The notes below the pieces were generated by a model, which worked only from the letters and a program-made list of their open reading frames with translations, did not search any database and was not told the DNA's origin. From positions 23,273,914 through 23,337,913 of the forward strand of contig OX326958.1 of the NCBI GenBank assembly GCA_946800325.1: DNA of 64,000 nt. The letters are read 5' to 3'. Below, piece after piece: positions 52,601 through 63,030 of this stretch. Position numbers and translations under genes: made by a program. Each line of letters opens with the position of its first letter. The stretch's first letter is position 1. The stretch comes from Luzula sylvatica. Taxonomy: Eukaryota > Streptophyta > Magnoliopsida > Poales > Juncaceae.

Positions 52601-55600
52601 AATATCTATTGTTTAAAAAAAAACTTTAAAAAATGCCAAAACTGAAGTCTGACACCTTCAAAAAAATAAATTGTAATATTTTTCTAATTAATGCCACAAA
52701 TGGTGTCTAAAAAGAACAAATACTTAATTTGACCATTTCCCGCAAAAAAAAAACACCAGAATTGAAGACTAACACATACGAATTTCTAATTTTTTTTGTC
52801 CAAAAAATGAAAAAAGTGAAGTCTAACACCCTCAAAAATATCAGTTATAGTATTTTTCAAGTAAACTCACAAATTGAAGTCTAGAAAGAACCGAATACAT
52901 AATTTTGATGTTTTCCTCAAAAAAATCCAATTATTGAAGACTAACACATGCGAATTCCTATTTTTTTTTGTTCAAAAAAGTTGAAAAAAATAAAAAAGTG
53001 AAGTCTAACACCTTTAATAATATCAATTATGATGATTTTCAAAACATTTTCAATATTTCTATCTAGAACGAGAAAAATACTTAATTTTCCTTTTTTCTAG
53101 AAAAACACAAGAATTGAGGACTAGCACATGCAAATTTCTATTTTTTTCAAAAAAAAAATGCAAAAATGCCAAAAGTGAAGTCTAACACCTTCAAAAAAAA
53201 TCAATGGTAATATTTTTCTAATAAATGCCACAATTTGTGTGTAAATAGAACAAAATACTTAATTTGACCGTTTTCCTCAAAAACTCCAAAATTGAAGACT
53301 AACACATGCGGATTTCTAATTTTTTTGTTCCAAAAATTGAAAAAATGAAGTCACACCTTCAAAAATATCAATTATATTATTTTACAAATAAATGCTAAAA
53401 TTGATGTCTAGAACGAACAAAACACATAATTTTTATGTATTCCACAAAAAGTACAATAATTTAAAACTTACATATGCGAATTTCTATTTGGTTTGTTCAA
53501 AAAACTTGACAAACGAAAAACGTGAAGTCCACCTTCAAAAATATCAACTATCACATTTTTATAATAAATGCCGAAATTGATATCTACAACTAATCAAATA
53601 CTTAATTCTCATGTTGTCCTTAAAAAAGTCCAATAATCGAGGACTAACACATGCGAATTTCTCTTTTTTTTATCAAAAAAATAAATGCAAAAAATGAAGT
53701 ATAACACCTTCAAAAATATCAATTATCACGATTTTCAAAACATTTCCAATATTTCTATCTAGAACGAGAAAAATAATTTATTTTCTTGTTTTTCTAAAAA
53801 AAAAGCTCCATAATTGAAGACTAACACATGCGAATATCTATTTTTTTCAAAAAAAATGAAAAGATGGCAAAAGTGAAGTCTAACACCTTTCAAAAAATCA
53901 GTCGTAAATTTTTTCTAGTAAATTCCACAATTTGTGTCCGAAAACAACAAAATACTTATTTTGACCATTTCCCTCAAACAAAACTCCATAAGTGAGGACA
54001 AACACATGCGAATTTTTATTCTTTTTGCTACAATAAAGTGAAACCTAACACCTTCAAAAATATCAATTATCATGATTTTCAGAACATTTCCAATATTTCT
54101 ATTTATAACGTGAAAAATACTTAATTTTCTTGTTTTTTCTAAAAAAAGGCTCAAAAATTGAAGACTAACACATGCGAATTTCAATTTTTTTTGTTCAAAA
54201 AATAATAGAAGTGAAGTCTAACACCTTCAAATATATCAACTATGAGTATTTTCAAAACATTTCCAATATTTCTATCTAGCACGTGAAAAGTACATAATTT
54301 TCTTTCTTTTCTAAAAAAAGGCTCAAAACTTGAAGACTAACACATGCGAATTTCTATTTTTTTTATTCAATAATTTGCAACAAAAAAAAAGTGAAGTCTA
54401 ACACCTTCAAAAAAATAGAAGTATAACACCTTCAAAAATATCAATTATATTATTTTACAAATAAATGCTAAAATTGAAGTCTAGAACGAACAAAACACAT
54501 AATTTTTATGTATTCCACAAAAAGTACAATAATTTAAGACTTACAGATGCGAATTTCTATTTGGTTTGTTCAAAAATCTTGACAAACGAAAAACGTGAAG
54601 TCTAACACCTTCAAAAATATCAACTATCACATTTTTATAATAAATGCCGAAATTGATGTCTACAACTAAAAAATACTTAATTCTCATGTTGTCCTTTAAA
54701 AAGTCCAATAATCGAGGACTAACACATGCGAATTTTTCTTTTTTTTATCAAAAAAGTTGAAAAAATGCCAAAAATGAAGTATAACACTTTCAAAAATATC
54801 AATTATCACGATTTTCAAAACATTTCCAATATTTCTATCTAGAACGACAAAAATAATTAATTTTCTTGTTTTTCTAAAAAAAAGCTCCATAATTGAAGAC
54901 TAACACATGCGAATATCTATTTTTTTCAAAAAAAATGAATAGATGGCAAAAGTGAAGTCTAACACCTTTCAAAAAATCAGTGGTAAATTTTTTCAATTAA
55001 ATTCCACAATTGGTGTCCGAAAACAACAAAATACTTAATTTGACCATTTCCCTCAAACAAAACTCCATAAGTGAGGACTAACACATGCGAATTTTTATTC
55101 TTTTTGTTACAAAAAAGTGGAAATATTGAAAAAAGTGAAACCTAACACCTTCAAAAATATCAATTATCATGATTTTCAAAACATTTCCAATATTTCTATT
55201 TATAACGAGAAAAATACTTAATTTTCTTGTATTTTCTAAAAAAAAGCTCAAAAATTGAAGACTAACACATGCGAATTTCGATTTTTTTTTGTTCAAAAAA
55301 TAAAAGAAGTGAAGTCTAACACCTTCAAAAATATCAACTATGAGTATTTTCAAAACATTTCCAATATTTCAATCTAGAACGAGAAAAGTACATAATTTTC
55401 TTAATTTTCTAAAAAGAGGCTCAAAACTTGAAGACTAACACATGCGAATTTCTATTTTTTTATTCAATAATTTGAAAAAAAAAAAAAAGTGAAGTCTGAC
55501 ACCTTAAAAAATATCAATTATGATGATTTTCAAAACATTTCCAATATTTCGATCTACAACGAGAAAAATACTATATTTTCTTGTTTTTTTAAAAAAAGCT

Positions 55601-58600
55601 TCAAAATTGAAGACTAACACATGCGAATATCTATTGTTTTAAAAAAAACTTCAAAAAATTCCAAAACTGAAGTATGACACCTTCAAAAAAATCTATTGTA
55701 ATATTTTTCTAATTAATGCCACAAATGGTGTCTAAAAAGAACAAATACTTAATTTGACCATTTCCCGCAAAAAAAAACACCAGAATTGAAGACTAACACA
55801 TGCGAATTTCTAATTTTTTTGGTCCAAAAAATGAAAAAAGTGAAGTCTAACACCCTCAAAAATATCAGTTATAGTATTTTTCAAGTAAACGCACAAATTG
55901 AAGTCTAGAACGAACCGAATACATAATTTTGATGTTTTCCTCAAAAAATTGCAATTATCGAAGACTAACACATGCGAATTCCTATTTTTTTTGTTCAAAA
56001 AAGTTGAAAAAAATAAAAAAAGTGAAGTCTAACACCTTCAATAATATCAATTATCATGATTTTCAAAACATTTTCAATATTTCTATCTAGAACGAGAAAA
56101 ATACATAATTTTCTTTTTTTCTAGAAAAACACCAGAATTGATGACTAACACATGCAAATTTCTATTTATTTCAAAAAAAATTAAAAAAATGCCAAAAGTG
56201 AAGTCTAACACCTTCAAAAAAATCAATGGTAATATTTTTCTAATAAATGCCACAATTTGTGTGTAAATAGAAAAAAATACTTAATTTGACTGTTTCCTCA
56301 GAAAACTCCAAAATTGAAGACACATGCGAATTTCTAATTTTTTTGTTCCAAAAATTGAAAAAAGAAGAAGTCTAACACCTTCAAAAATACCAATTATATT
56401 ATTTTACAAATAAATGTTCAAATTGAAGTCTAGCATGAACAAAACACATAATTTGGATGTACTCCACAAAAAATACAATAATTTAAGACTTACAGATGCG
56501 AATTTCTATTTGGATTGTTCAAAAAACTTGACAAACGAAAAACGTGAAGTCTAACACCTTCAAAAATATCAACTATCACAATTTTATAATAAATGCCGAA
56601 ATTGATGTCTACAACTAAAAAAATACTTAATTCTCATGTTGTCCTTAAAAAAGTCCAATAATCGAGGACTAACACATGCGAATTTCTCTTTTTTTTTATC
56701 AAACAAGTTGAAAAAATGCCAAAAATGAAGTATAACACCTTCAAAAATATCAATTATCACGATTTTCAAAACATTTCCAATATTTCTATCAAGAACGAGA
56801 AAAATAATTAATTTTCTTGTTTTTCTAAAAAAAAGCTCCATAATTGAAGACTAACACATGCGAATATCTATTTTTTTCAAAAAAAATGAAAAGATGGCAA
56901 AAGTGAAGTCTAACACCTTTCAAAAAATAAGTCGTAAATTTTTTCTATTAAATTCCACAATTGGTGTCCGAAAACAACAAAATACTTAATTTGACCATTT
57001 CCCTCAAACAAAACTCCATAAGTGAGGACTAACACAGGCGAATTTTTATTCTTTTTGTTACAAAAAAGTGGAAATATTGAAAAAAGTGAAACCTAACACC
57101 TTCAAAAATATCAATTATCATCATTTTCAAAACATTTCCAATATTTCTATTTATAACGAAAAAAATACTTAATTTTCATGTTTTTTCTAAAAAAAGGCTC
57201 AAAAATTGATGACTAACACATGCGAATTTCTATTTTTTTTTATCAAAAAATAAAAGAAGTGAAGTCTAACACCTTCAAAAATATCAACTATGAGTATTTT
57301 CAAAACATTTCCAATATTTCTATCTAGAATGAGAAAAGTACTTAATTTTCTTAATTTTCTAAAAAAAGGCTCAGGACTTGAAGACTAACACATGCGAATT
57401 TCTATTTTTTTATTAAATAATTTGAAAAAAAAAAAAGTGAAGTGTAACACCTTAAAAAATATCAATTATGATGATTTTCAAAACATTTCCAATATTTCGA
57501 TCTACAACGAGAAAAATACTATATTTTCTTGTTTTTCTAAAAAAAGCTTCAAAATTGAAGACTAACACATGCGAATATCTATTGTTTTAAAAAAAACTTC
57601 AAAAAATGTCAAAACTGAAGTCTAACACCTTCAAAAAAATCAATTGTAATATTTTTCTAATTAAAGCCACAAATGGTGTCTAAAAAGAACAAATACTTAA
57701 TTTGACCATTTCCCGCAAAAAAAAAAAACCAGAATTGAAGACTAACACAAGCGAATTTCTAATTTTTTTGGTCCAAAAAATGAAAAAAGTGAAGTCCAAC
57801 ACCCTCAAAAATATCAGTTATAGTATTTTTCAAGTAAACGCACAAATTGAAGTCTAGAACGAACCGAATACATAATTTTGATGTTTTCCTCAAAAAAATC
57901 CAATTATTGAAGACTAACACATGCGAATTCCTATATTTTTTTGTTCAAAAAAGTTGAAAACAATAAAAAAAAGTGAAGTCTAACACCTTCAATAATATCA
58001 ATTTCTAATTTCTTTGTTCAAAAAAAAGTAAAAAAGTGAAGTCTAACACCCTCAAAATATCAGTTATAGTACTTTTCAAGTAAACGCACAAATTGAAGTC
58101 TAGATCGAGCCGAATACATAATTTTGATGTTTTCCTCAAAAAAGTCCAATAATTGAAGACTAACACATGCGAATTCCTATTTGTTTTGTTCAAAAAAGTT
58201 GAAAAAAAAAAGTGAAGTCTTAACACCTTCAATAATATCAATTATCATGATTTTCAAAACATTTTCAATATTCTATCTAGAATGAGAAAAATACTTAATT
58301 TTCTTGTTTTTCTAGAAAAACACCAGAATTGATGAGTAACACATGCTAATTTCTATTTTTTTCAGAAAAAATTGAAAAAATGTCAAAAGTGAAGTCTAAC
58401 ACCTTCAAAAAAATCAATGGTAATATTTTTCTAATAAATTCCACAATTTGTGTGTAAATAGAACAAAATACTTAATTTGACCGTTTCCTCAAAAAACTCC
58501 AAAATTGAAGACACATGCGAATTTCTAATTTTTTTGTTCCAAAAATTGAAAAAAATGAAGTCTAACACCTTCAAAAATATCAATTATATTATTTTACAAA

Positions 58601-59221
58601 TAAATACCAAAATTGAAGTCTAGAACGAACAAAACACATAATTTGGATGTATTCCACAAAAAGTACAATAATTTAAGACTTACACATGTGAATTTCTATT
58701 TGGTTTGTTCAAAAAACTTGACAAACGAAAAATGTGAAGTCTACAACACCTTCAAAAATATCAACTATCACATTTTTATAATAAAGGCCAAAAATTGATG
58801 TCTACAACTAAAAAAATGCTTAATTCTCATGTTGTCCTTAAAAAATTAAGTCCAATAATCTAAGACTAACACATGCGAATTTCTCTTTTTTTTGTTCAAA
58901 GAAATTTAAAAAATGCCAAAAAAGAAGTATAACACCTTCAAAAATATCAATTATCATGATTTTCAAAACATTTCCAATATTTCTATCTAGAACGAGAAAA
59001 TACCTAATTTTCTTGTTTTTTTTTTAAAAAAAGCTCCATAATTGAAGACTAACACATGCCAATATATATAATTTTTAAACAAAATTCAAAAAATACCAAA
59101 ACTGAAGTCTGACACCTTAAAAAAAAACAATTGTAATATTTTTCTAATAAATGCCAGAATTGGTGTCTAAAAAGAACAAATACTTAATTTGACCATTACC
59201 CTCAAAAAAACTCCAGAATTG
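22648..59221. repeat. Main satellite array: ~177-bp monomers with ~1.95-kb higher-order repeat
   Basis: 36.6 kb of head-to-tail AT-rich monomers, about 205 copies. The anchor GAAGTCTAACACC or a variant lies at 25031, 25207, 25379, 25557, 25739, 25917 and 26100, i.e. intervals of 172-183 bp. Other constant words are TCTAGAACGAGAAAA and GAAGACTAACACATGCGAA. Monomers differ in a fixed order. One monomer type marked by GACCATNTCCCGCAAAA recurs near 26889, 28482, 30436, 32397, 33998, 35953, 37834, 39710, 41668, 43248, 45202 and 47151. Spacing is about 1.95 kb (11 monomers) or 1.59 kb (9 monomers). Copies near the left edge (22648-25000) look more irregular. No gene lies inside: the many short similar open frames are the same repeat read in frame. 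Monomer length is nucleosomal, as in centromeric satellites, but no centromere function can be shown from sequence. Confidence 0.95.
26880..37900. repeat. Two copies of a 5.51-kb block within the array
   Basis: The segment from about 26.9 to 32.4 kb repeats as about 32.4 to 37.9 kb with a constant offset of 5508-5517 bp. Both copies have the same order of a 9-monomer, an 11-monomer and an 11-monomer repeat. They share rare variants, such as CGAGAAAAAGACTATATTTT at 28284 and 33797 and a frame of 62 codons that is identical at 29094 and 34609. This is a recent duplication of about 31 monomers, above the level of the basic higher-order repeat. Confidence 0.8.
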
Positions 59222-59592
59222 AATTTCATAAAGATCAATGTTCGGTCAAGACTCTTATGCGATGCACGATAATATAGATTATGGGCAAAACTCCTACAAT
59301 TATTGCCTCCATGCTCGGTCTCGTAATATTTTTTTGATTAATTGAGGCGAGTTCAAAATCCCGCACCTAAATGTCATATTAATAAATATAACACTAATGT
59401 GTGCTATGGTATTTACAATATTATTTACATTTGACGACACCTTGCCTTATGTCAACCCTCTTCTTACTTTGTTAACGTACATTTTCACTTGTTAGTATCT
59501 TCTTCGTTGCTTTCTGGTAACAATTAATCTCAACCTTAATGTCGTTCACAAGCTCCATGCACGATCTTGATTTGTCTTGAAATATTCTTATG
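59222..59592 (-). repeat. Long inverted repeat 2, left arm, outer part (LINE tail, antisense)
   Basis: Reverse complement of 62243-62613 with only scattered changes. On the minus strand it carries the 3' part of an L1-like ORF2 tail and its 3' flank. The last 8 bases (TTCTTATG, 59585-59592) are the target site duplicated by hAT element 2. The satellite array stops immediately before 59222, so the arm is truncated there, whereas the right arm's surroundings continue. Confidence 0.9.
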
Positions 59593-60016
59593 CAGGGCCG
59601 GTCCAAGGTTTTGAAATACCCGAAGCCAAATCGAAGATTGGACCCATAAATTCATTAAGTTACTCAAAAATATCGAATGTAAAATTCAAAAAAATAGGCA
59701 TGATTTATCAACCGTTCTCTTCAGAAAAAAATAATCAAACACTACTCATTGAGAATAAATAAAAACATCAACTTTTTGGTTATTTTTTCTCTTTTGAGAA
59801 CCAGAAACAAACATGATACGCCTAATTATAAAATAATATCAACATAATTATTCATCAAATTCAACATGATCAATTAACATAATTATCCGACATAATCAAC
59901 AAATTCGACATAATTATGATCATTTTTGTATCGATTCACAAACAAATTAACTATGATTAGAAACAAATTCAAAATCGATATTCAACACAATAGATTCGTA
60001 ACCCACCAGAAATTAC

Positions 60017-60078
<62 letters not shown>

Positions 60079-60824
60079 TTAAAACCTGCCAGAAAAAACC
60101 CTTCAGAATCGGCAGAAAATCAGGGCTGAAATAAAAAATGCGAAATCTGGGGTTGAAATACATAACATCAGAAAACAATTATAATTAGTAAACAAAAATA
60201 GAAATACATACTTTAAAGCCTGAATTAGATGCTGAAATCAGGGCAAAAATATAGATTGAAATCAGATGTTGAAATCAGGGCAAAATCAGGTCGAAATCAC
60301 TATCAGATGTTGAAATTGAGTAGTGCACTTCGTTAGATGCTGAAATCAGATAGAAATACAACTATAATTAGTAAACAACGGGTAAAGATTCAAAGAATCG
60401 ACAAAAAGAGCGATTATTGAATCTATGCAAGAGAATAGAGAGACATTACGACTTACTTGGAGAGAAAGACCTGAAGGAGAGATGAAGATCGTCGCCGCTT
60501 GTTGTTGTTGGTCGTGTCATCAGATCGTCGCCGTAGCGCAGCCGCAGAAATCGGCGAATCCCGTATGAATCGCCTTCGCCTAGGGTTAGGCCGAGTTCGA
60601 CAGAAACGCAGGGAGAGAGAGAAGCGTGCGGGTTGGGTATGGGTTATTGCGGAGCGGGTCTGGGCTGGCGAGTGCGGGTGCGGGTTGGATTTTGGTTTGG
60701 GTTTGATAAAAAATGAGATTATTTATGTATGTATATATATACACTAATTTTTTTTTTGTTGGACCCCCAACATAATTGGACCCGAAACCTTGGCTTCTCA
60801 GGCCTTTAAGATGGGCCGGCCCTG
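59593..60824 (-). mobile_element. Non-autonomous hAT element 2 (1232 bp) with 8-bp target duplication
   Basis: Ends CAGGGCCGGTCCA... and ...TGGGCCGGCCCTG form terminal inverted repeats. TTCTTATG is duplicated exactly at 59585-59592 and 60825-60832. The other arm of the inverted repeat (62008-62613) has the unfilled site with one copy, which proves insertion. The ends and an internal GAGAACC...AACTTTTTG segment match hAT element 1 in reverse orientation. A decayed version of the same transposase N-terminus lies on the minus strand around 59750-59815 and contains stops. An (AG)26 microsatellite at 60019-60070 sits inside. The GC-richer part at 60490-60710 contains TGCGGGTTGGGT-type text and short frames that I do not take as genes. 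Confidence 0.9.
60019..60070. repeat. (AG)26 microsatellite
   Basis: An uninterrupted AG dinucleotide run of 52 bases inside hAT element 2. There is no counterpart in hAT element 1. Confidence 0.97.
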
Positions 60825-60832
60825 TTCTTATG

Positions 60833-61067
60833 CATCTTTCTTTCCACATGTTAAAGATTATGAATACTACTATTTGTCTCTTCTCATCCTTCTTTGATTT
60901 GTTGTTCACCAATCATTTAAAAAATTTCAATTGTGAGATTCTACACCAATTTTTTATATCTGATTTTGTCAATGTTCGGATGATGCATGTTAGTGATGTA
61001 ACACGAATATCCATTATCGTTTTATTATATTGTTTGGCATATATCTTTGTCAATGAGTTCGGATGAT
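60833..61067 (-). repeat. Long inverted repeat 2, left arm, inner part
   Basis: Continues the arm beyond the hAT element and pairs with 62008-62242. The two left parts together (371 + 235 bp) equal the right arm (606 bp) exactly once the hAT element and the extra TTCTTATG are removed. The inner end is GAGTTCGGATGAT. Confidence 0.9.
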
Positions 61068-61745
61068 TAGAGGTGGCAATCGGGCGGGTCGGGTCGGGTT
61101 CGGGTCGGGTCATTTCGGGTTCGGGTCGTTTCGGATTGCGGATCATCGGGTCGTTCGGGTCGCGGGTCGTTCGGATTTCGGATCGTTCGGATTTCGGGTC
61201 GTTCGGTTTTCGGGTCGTTTCGGTTTTCGGGTCGTTTCGGTTTTCGGGTCATTCGGGTTCGGATCGTTTCGGTTTTCGGGTCAATCGGGTCGTGACTATT
61301 TTGATTTTCGGATAATTCAAATTTCACAATATTTGATTTCGAATCATACGATTTTCCAAAAATTTAGTTTTCGGGTAATTTCTGATTTATTTTATTGATT
61401 CCGAGATATTTTAGCAATATTATATTGATTTTAACAATAATATTTTAATTTTCGGATCATTCGGGTCGTGAATTTCGGGTCATTCGGGTTCGGGTTAGTT
61501 CGGGTTTCGGGTCGTTCGGGTTTCGGGTCGTTCGGGTTTCGGGTCATTCGATTTCGGGTCGATTTCGGGTTCGGGTCATTCGGTTTCGGGTCGATTTCGG
61601 GTTCGGGTCATTCGGTTTCGGTTTCGGGTTCGGTTTCGGGTTCGGTTTCGGGTTCGGGTTCGGGTCGTTGACTTTTCAATATTTTCGGGTCGGGTCGGGT
61701 TCGGGCGGGTCGGATCATTTTTTCGGGTCGGGTCATTTTTTCGGG
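61068..61745. repeat. GC-rich TCGGGT simple repeat, possible remnant of a hAT-like element
   Basis: Starts TAGAGGTGGCAATCGGGCGG, a start I associate with hAT-like non-autonomous elements of plants, and goes on as degenerate TTCGGGTCG / TTCGGTTTTCGGG repeats. An AT-rich gap at 61310-61450 separates two blocks. GGATGAT occurs just before (61061-61067) and again at 61744-61750, a possible target duplication, although the inverted terminal sequence expected at the right end is absent. Open frames here on both strands are Gly/Phe/Ser- or Arg/Pro-rich translations of the repeat and not genes. Confidence 0.75.
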
Positions 61746-62007
61746 ATGATGCATGTTAGTGGTGTACCATGAAGATTCGTTATCGTTTTATTATACTGTT
61801 ATGCCTATCTCGAAAATATATTATACTGTTTAATAAAGATATAGGCATCATCCGAACTCATTGACAAAGATATAGGCATCATGGTACACCACTAACATGC
61901 AATATCTCAAAAATATATTATACTGTTTAATAAATATACAGGCATCATCCGAAAAATATATTATAATAAAACGATAACGAATCTTCATGGTACACCATTA
62001 ACATGCA
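61742..62007. repeat. Cluster of small direct and inverted copies of the arm's inner end
   Basis: Fragments of one ~100-bp sequence (GATGATGCATGTTAGTG ... TATCGTTTTATTATACTG ... TTGACAAAGATATAGGCATC) recur in both orientations. A plus copy lies at 61744-61800, minus copies at about 61850-61900 and 61950-62007, and AAAATATATTATACTGTTTAA occurs twice (about 61814 and 61912). The parent sequence is the inner end of long inverted repeat 2 (60965-61067 / 62008-62100). The segment should fold back on itself strongly. Confidence 0.75.
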
Positions 62008-62613
62008 TCATCCGAACTCATTGACAAAGATATATGCCAAACAGTATAATAAAACGATAATGGATATTCGTGTTACATCATTAACATGCATCATCCGAAC
62101 ATTGACAAAATCAGATATAGAAAATTGGTGTAGAATCTCACAATTGAAATTTTTTAAATGATTGGTGAACAACACATCAAAGAAGGATGAGAAGAGACAA
62201 ATCATAGTATTCACAATCTTTAACTTGTGGAAAGAAAGATGTATAAGAATATTTCAAGACAAATCAAGATCGTGCAAGGAGCTTGTGAACGACATTAAGG
62301 TTGAGATTAATTGTTACCGGAAAGCAACGAAGAAGATACTAACAAGTGAAAATGTACGTTAACAAAGTAAGAAGAGGGTTGACGTAAGGCAAGGTGTCAT
62401 CAAATGTAAATAATATTATAAATACCATAGCACACATTAGTGTTATATTTATTAATATAACATTTAGGTGCGGGATTTTGAACTTGCCTCGATTAATCAA
62501 AAAAAATATTACGAGACCAAGCATGGAGGCAATAATTGTAGGAGTTTTGCCCATAATAGATATTATCGTGCATCGCATAAGAGTCTTGACCGAACATGGA
62601 TCTTTATGAAATT
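62008..62613 (+). repeat. Long inverted repeat 2, right arm: L1-like LINE tail
   Basis: The 606-bp partner of 59222-61067. The plus strand holds a frame (62162-62362) with NLWKERCIRIFQDKSRSCKE and LVNDIKVEI. Its form (WKERCIRIF followed by a basic helix-like tail) is what follows the zf-RVT domain in plant L1-type ORF2 proteins; compare TVWKERCWRVF in LINE B at about 9950. It is therefore the C-terminal end of a dead LINE. TTCTTATACATC (complement, near 62245) is the empty site for hAT element 2. Confidence 0.8.
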
Positions 62614-63030
62614 TATTGGTTAAGATTCTTGACATATAATCAAGAGTCTTGTCCATAATTGCTTATGTGAATCATGGATCCGTATGAAAAAAATCAAAAT
62701 TCTTAATTAATAAATCACACAATCATATCTAAAACATTAATTTTCATTAATAATTAATTTAATGTGTATTGTATAAAATTGAGTTCGGGTCCTAATGTTT
62801 GGACTAGCCCTGGTATTAAATGCAAAAATAAACCTTACTTTTGGGGTAATCAAACTTACATCTAGCTTCGAAGGAATCATCAGTCCACATGGAAAACAGT
62901 TTCGCAAGACTTGAGTTTTGACCAAGGATTATAATATCCATTTATCATACAAAAATAATTAATCCTTTTGTTTTCAGTTTATAAATGAGTCACACAAATA
63001 TTGATCGAAATTAACATAACTACTAGCAAT
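62614..63030. other. Region upstream of the fucosyltransferase gene
   Basis: The first ~70 bp continue the LINE 3' flank, with AGAGTCTTG-type words repeated (62575 and 62645). GGGTCC...GGACTAGCCCTG at 62787-62812 looks like one end of another hAT element of the same family, but no partner end was found. TATAAA at 62980-62985 lies 46 bp before the ATG and is a candidate TATA box for the gene that follows. Confidence 0.45.
62980..62985 (+). promoter_or_regulatory. Candidate TATA box of the fucosyltransferase gene
   Basis: TATAAA in CAGTTTATAAATGAGTC. With the usual ~30-bp spacing the transcript would begin near 63010, leaving a very short 5' leader before the ATG at 63031. This is inferred from position only. 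Confidence 0.4.

Noticed and set aside
22648..59221. Regular repeats considered as a CRISPR-like array
   Set aside because: Monomers are contiguous and ~177 bp with no unique spacers; the setting is a plant genome.
61063..61671. Overlapping long frames on both strands in the TCGGGT block (Gly/Phe/Ser-rich, Arg/Pro-rich)
   Set aside because: Simple-repeat translations open in several frames and both strands at once; no start context or splice signals.
62801..62812. A third hAT element ending GGACTAGCCCTG
   Set aside because: Only one degenerate end is visible; no partner end or target duplication.
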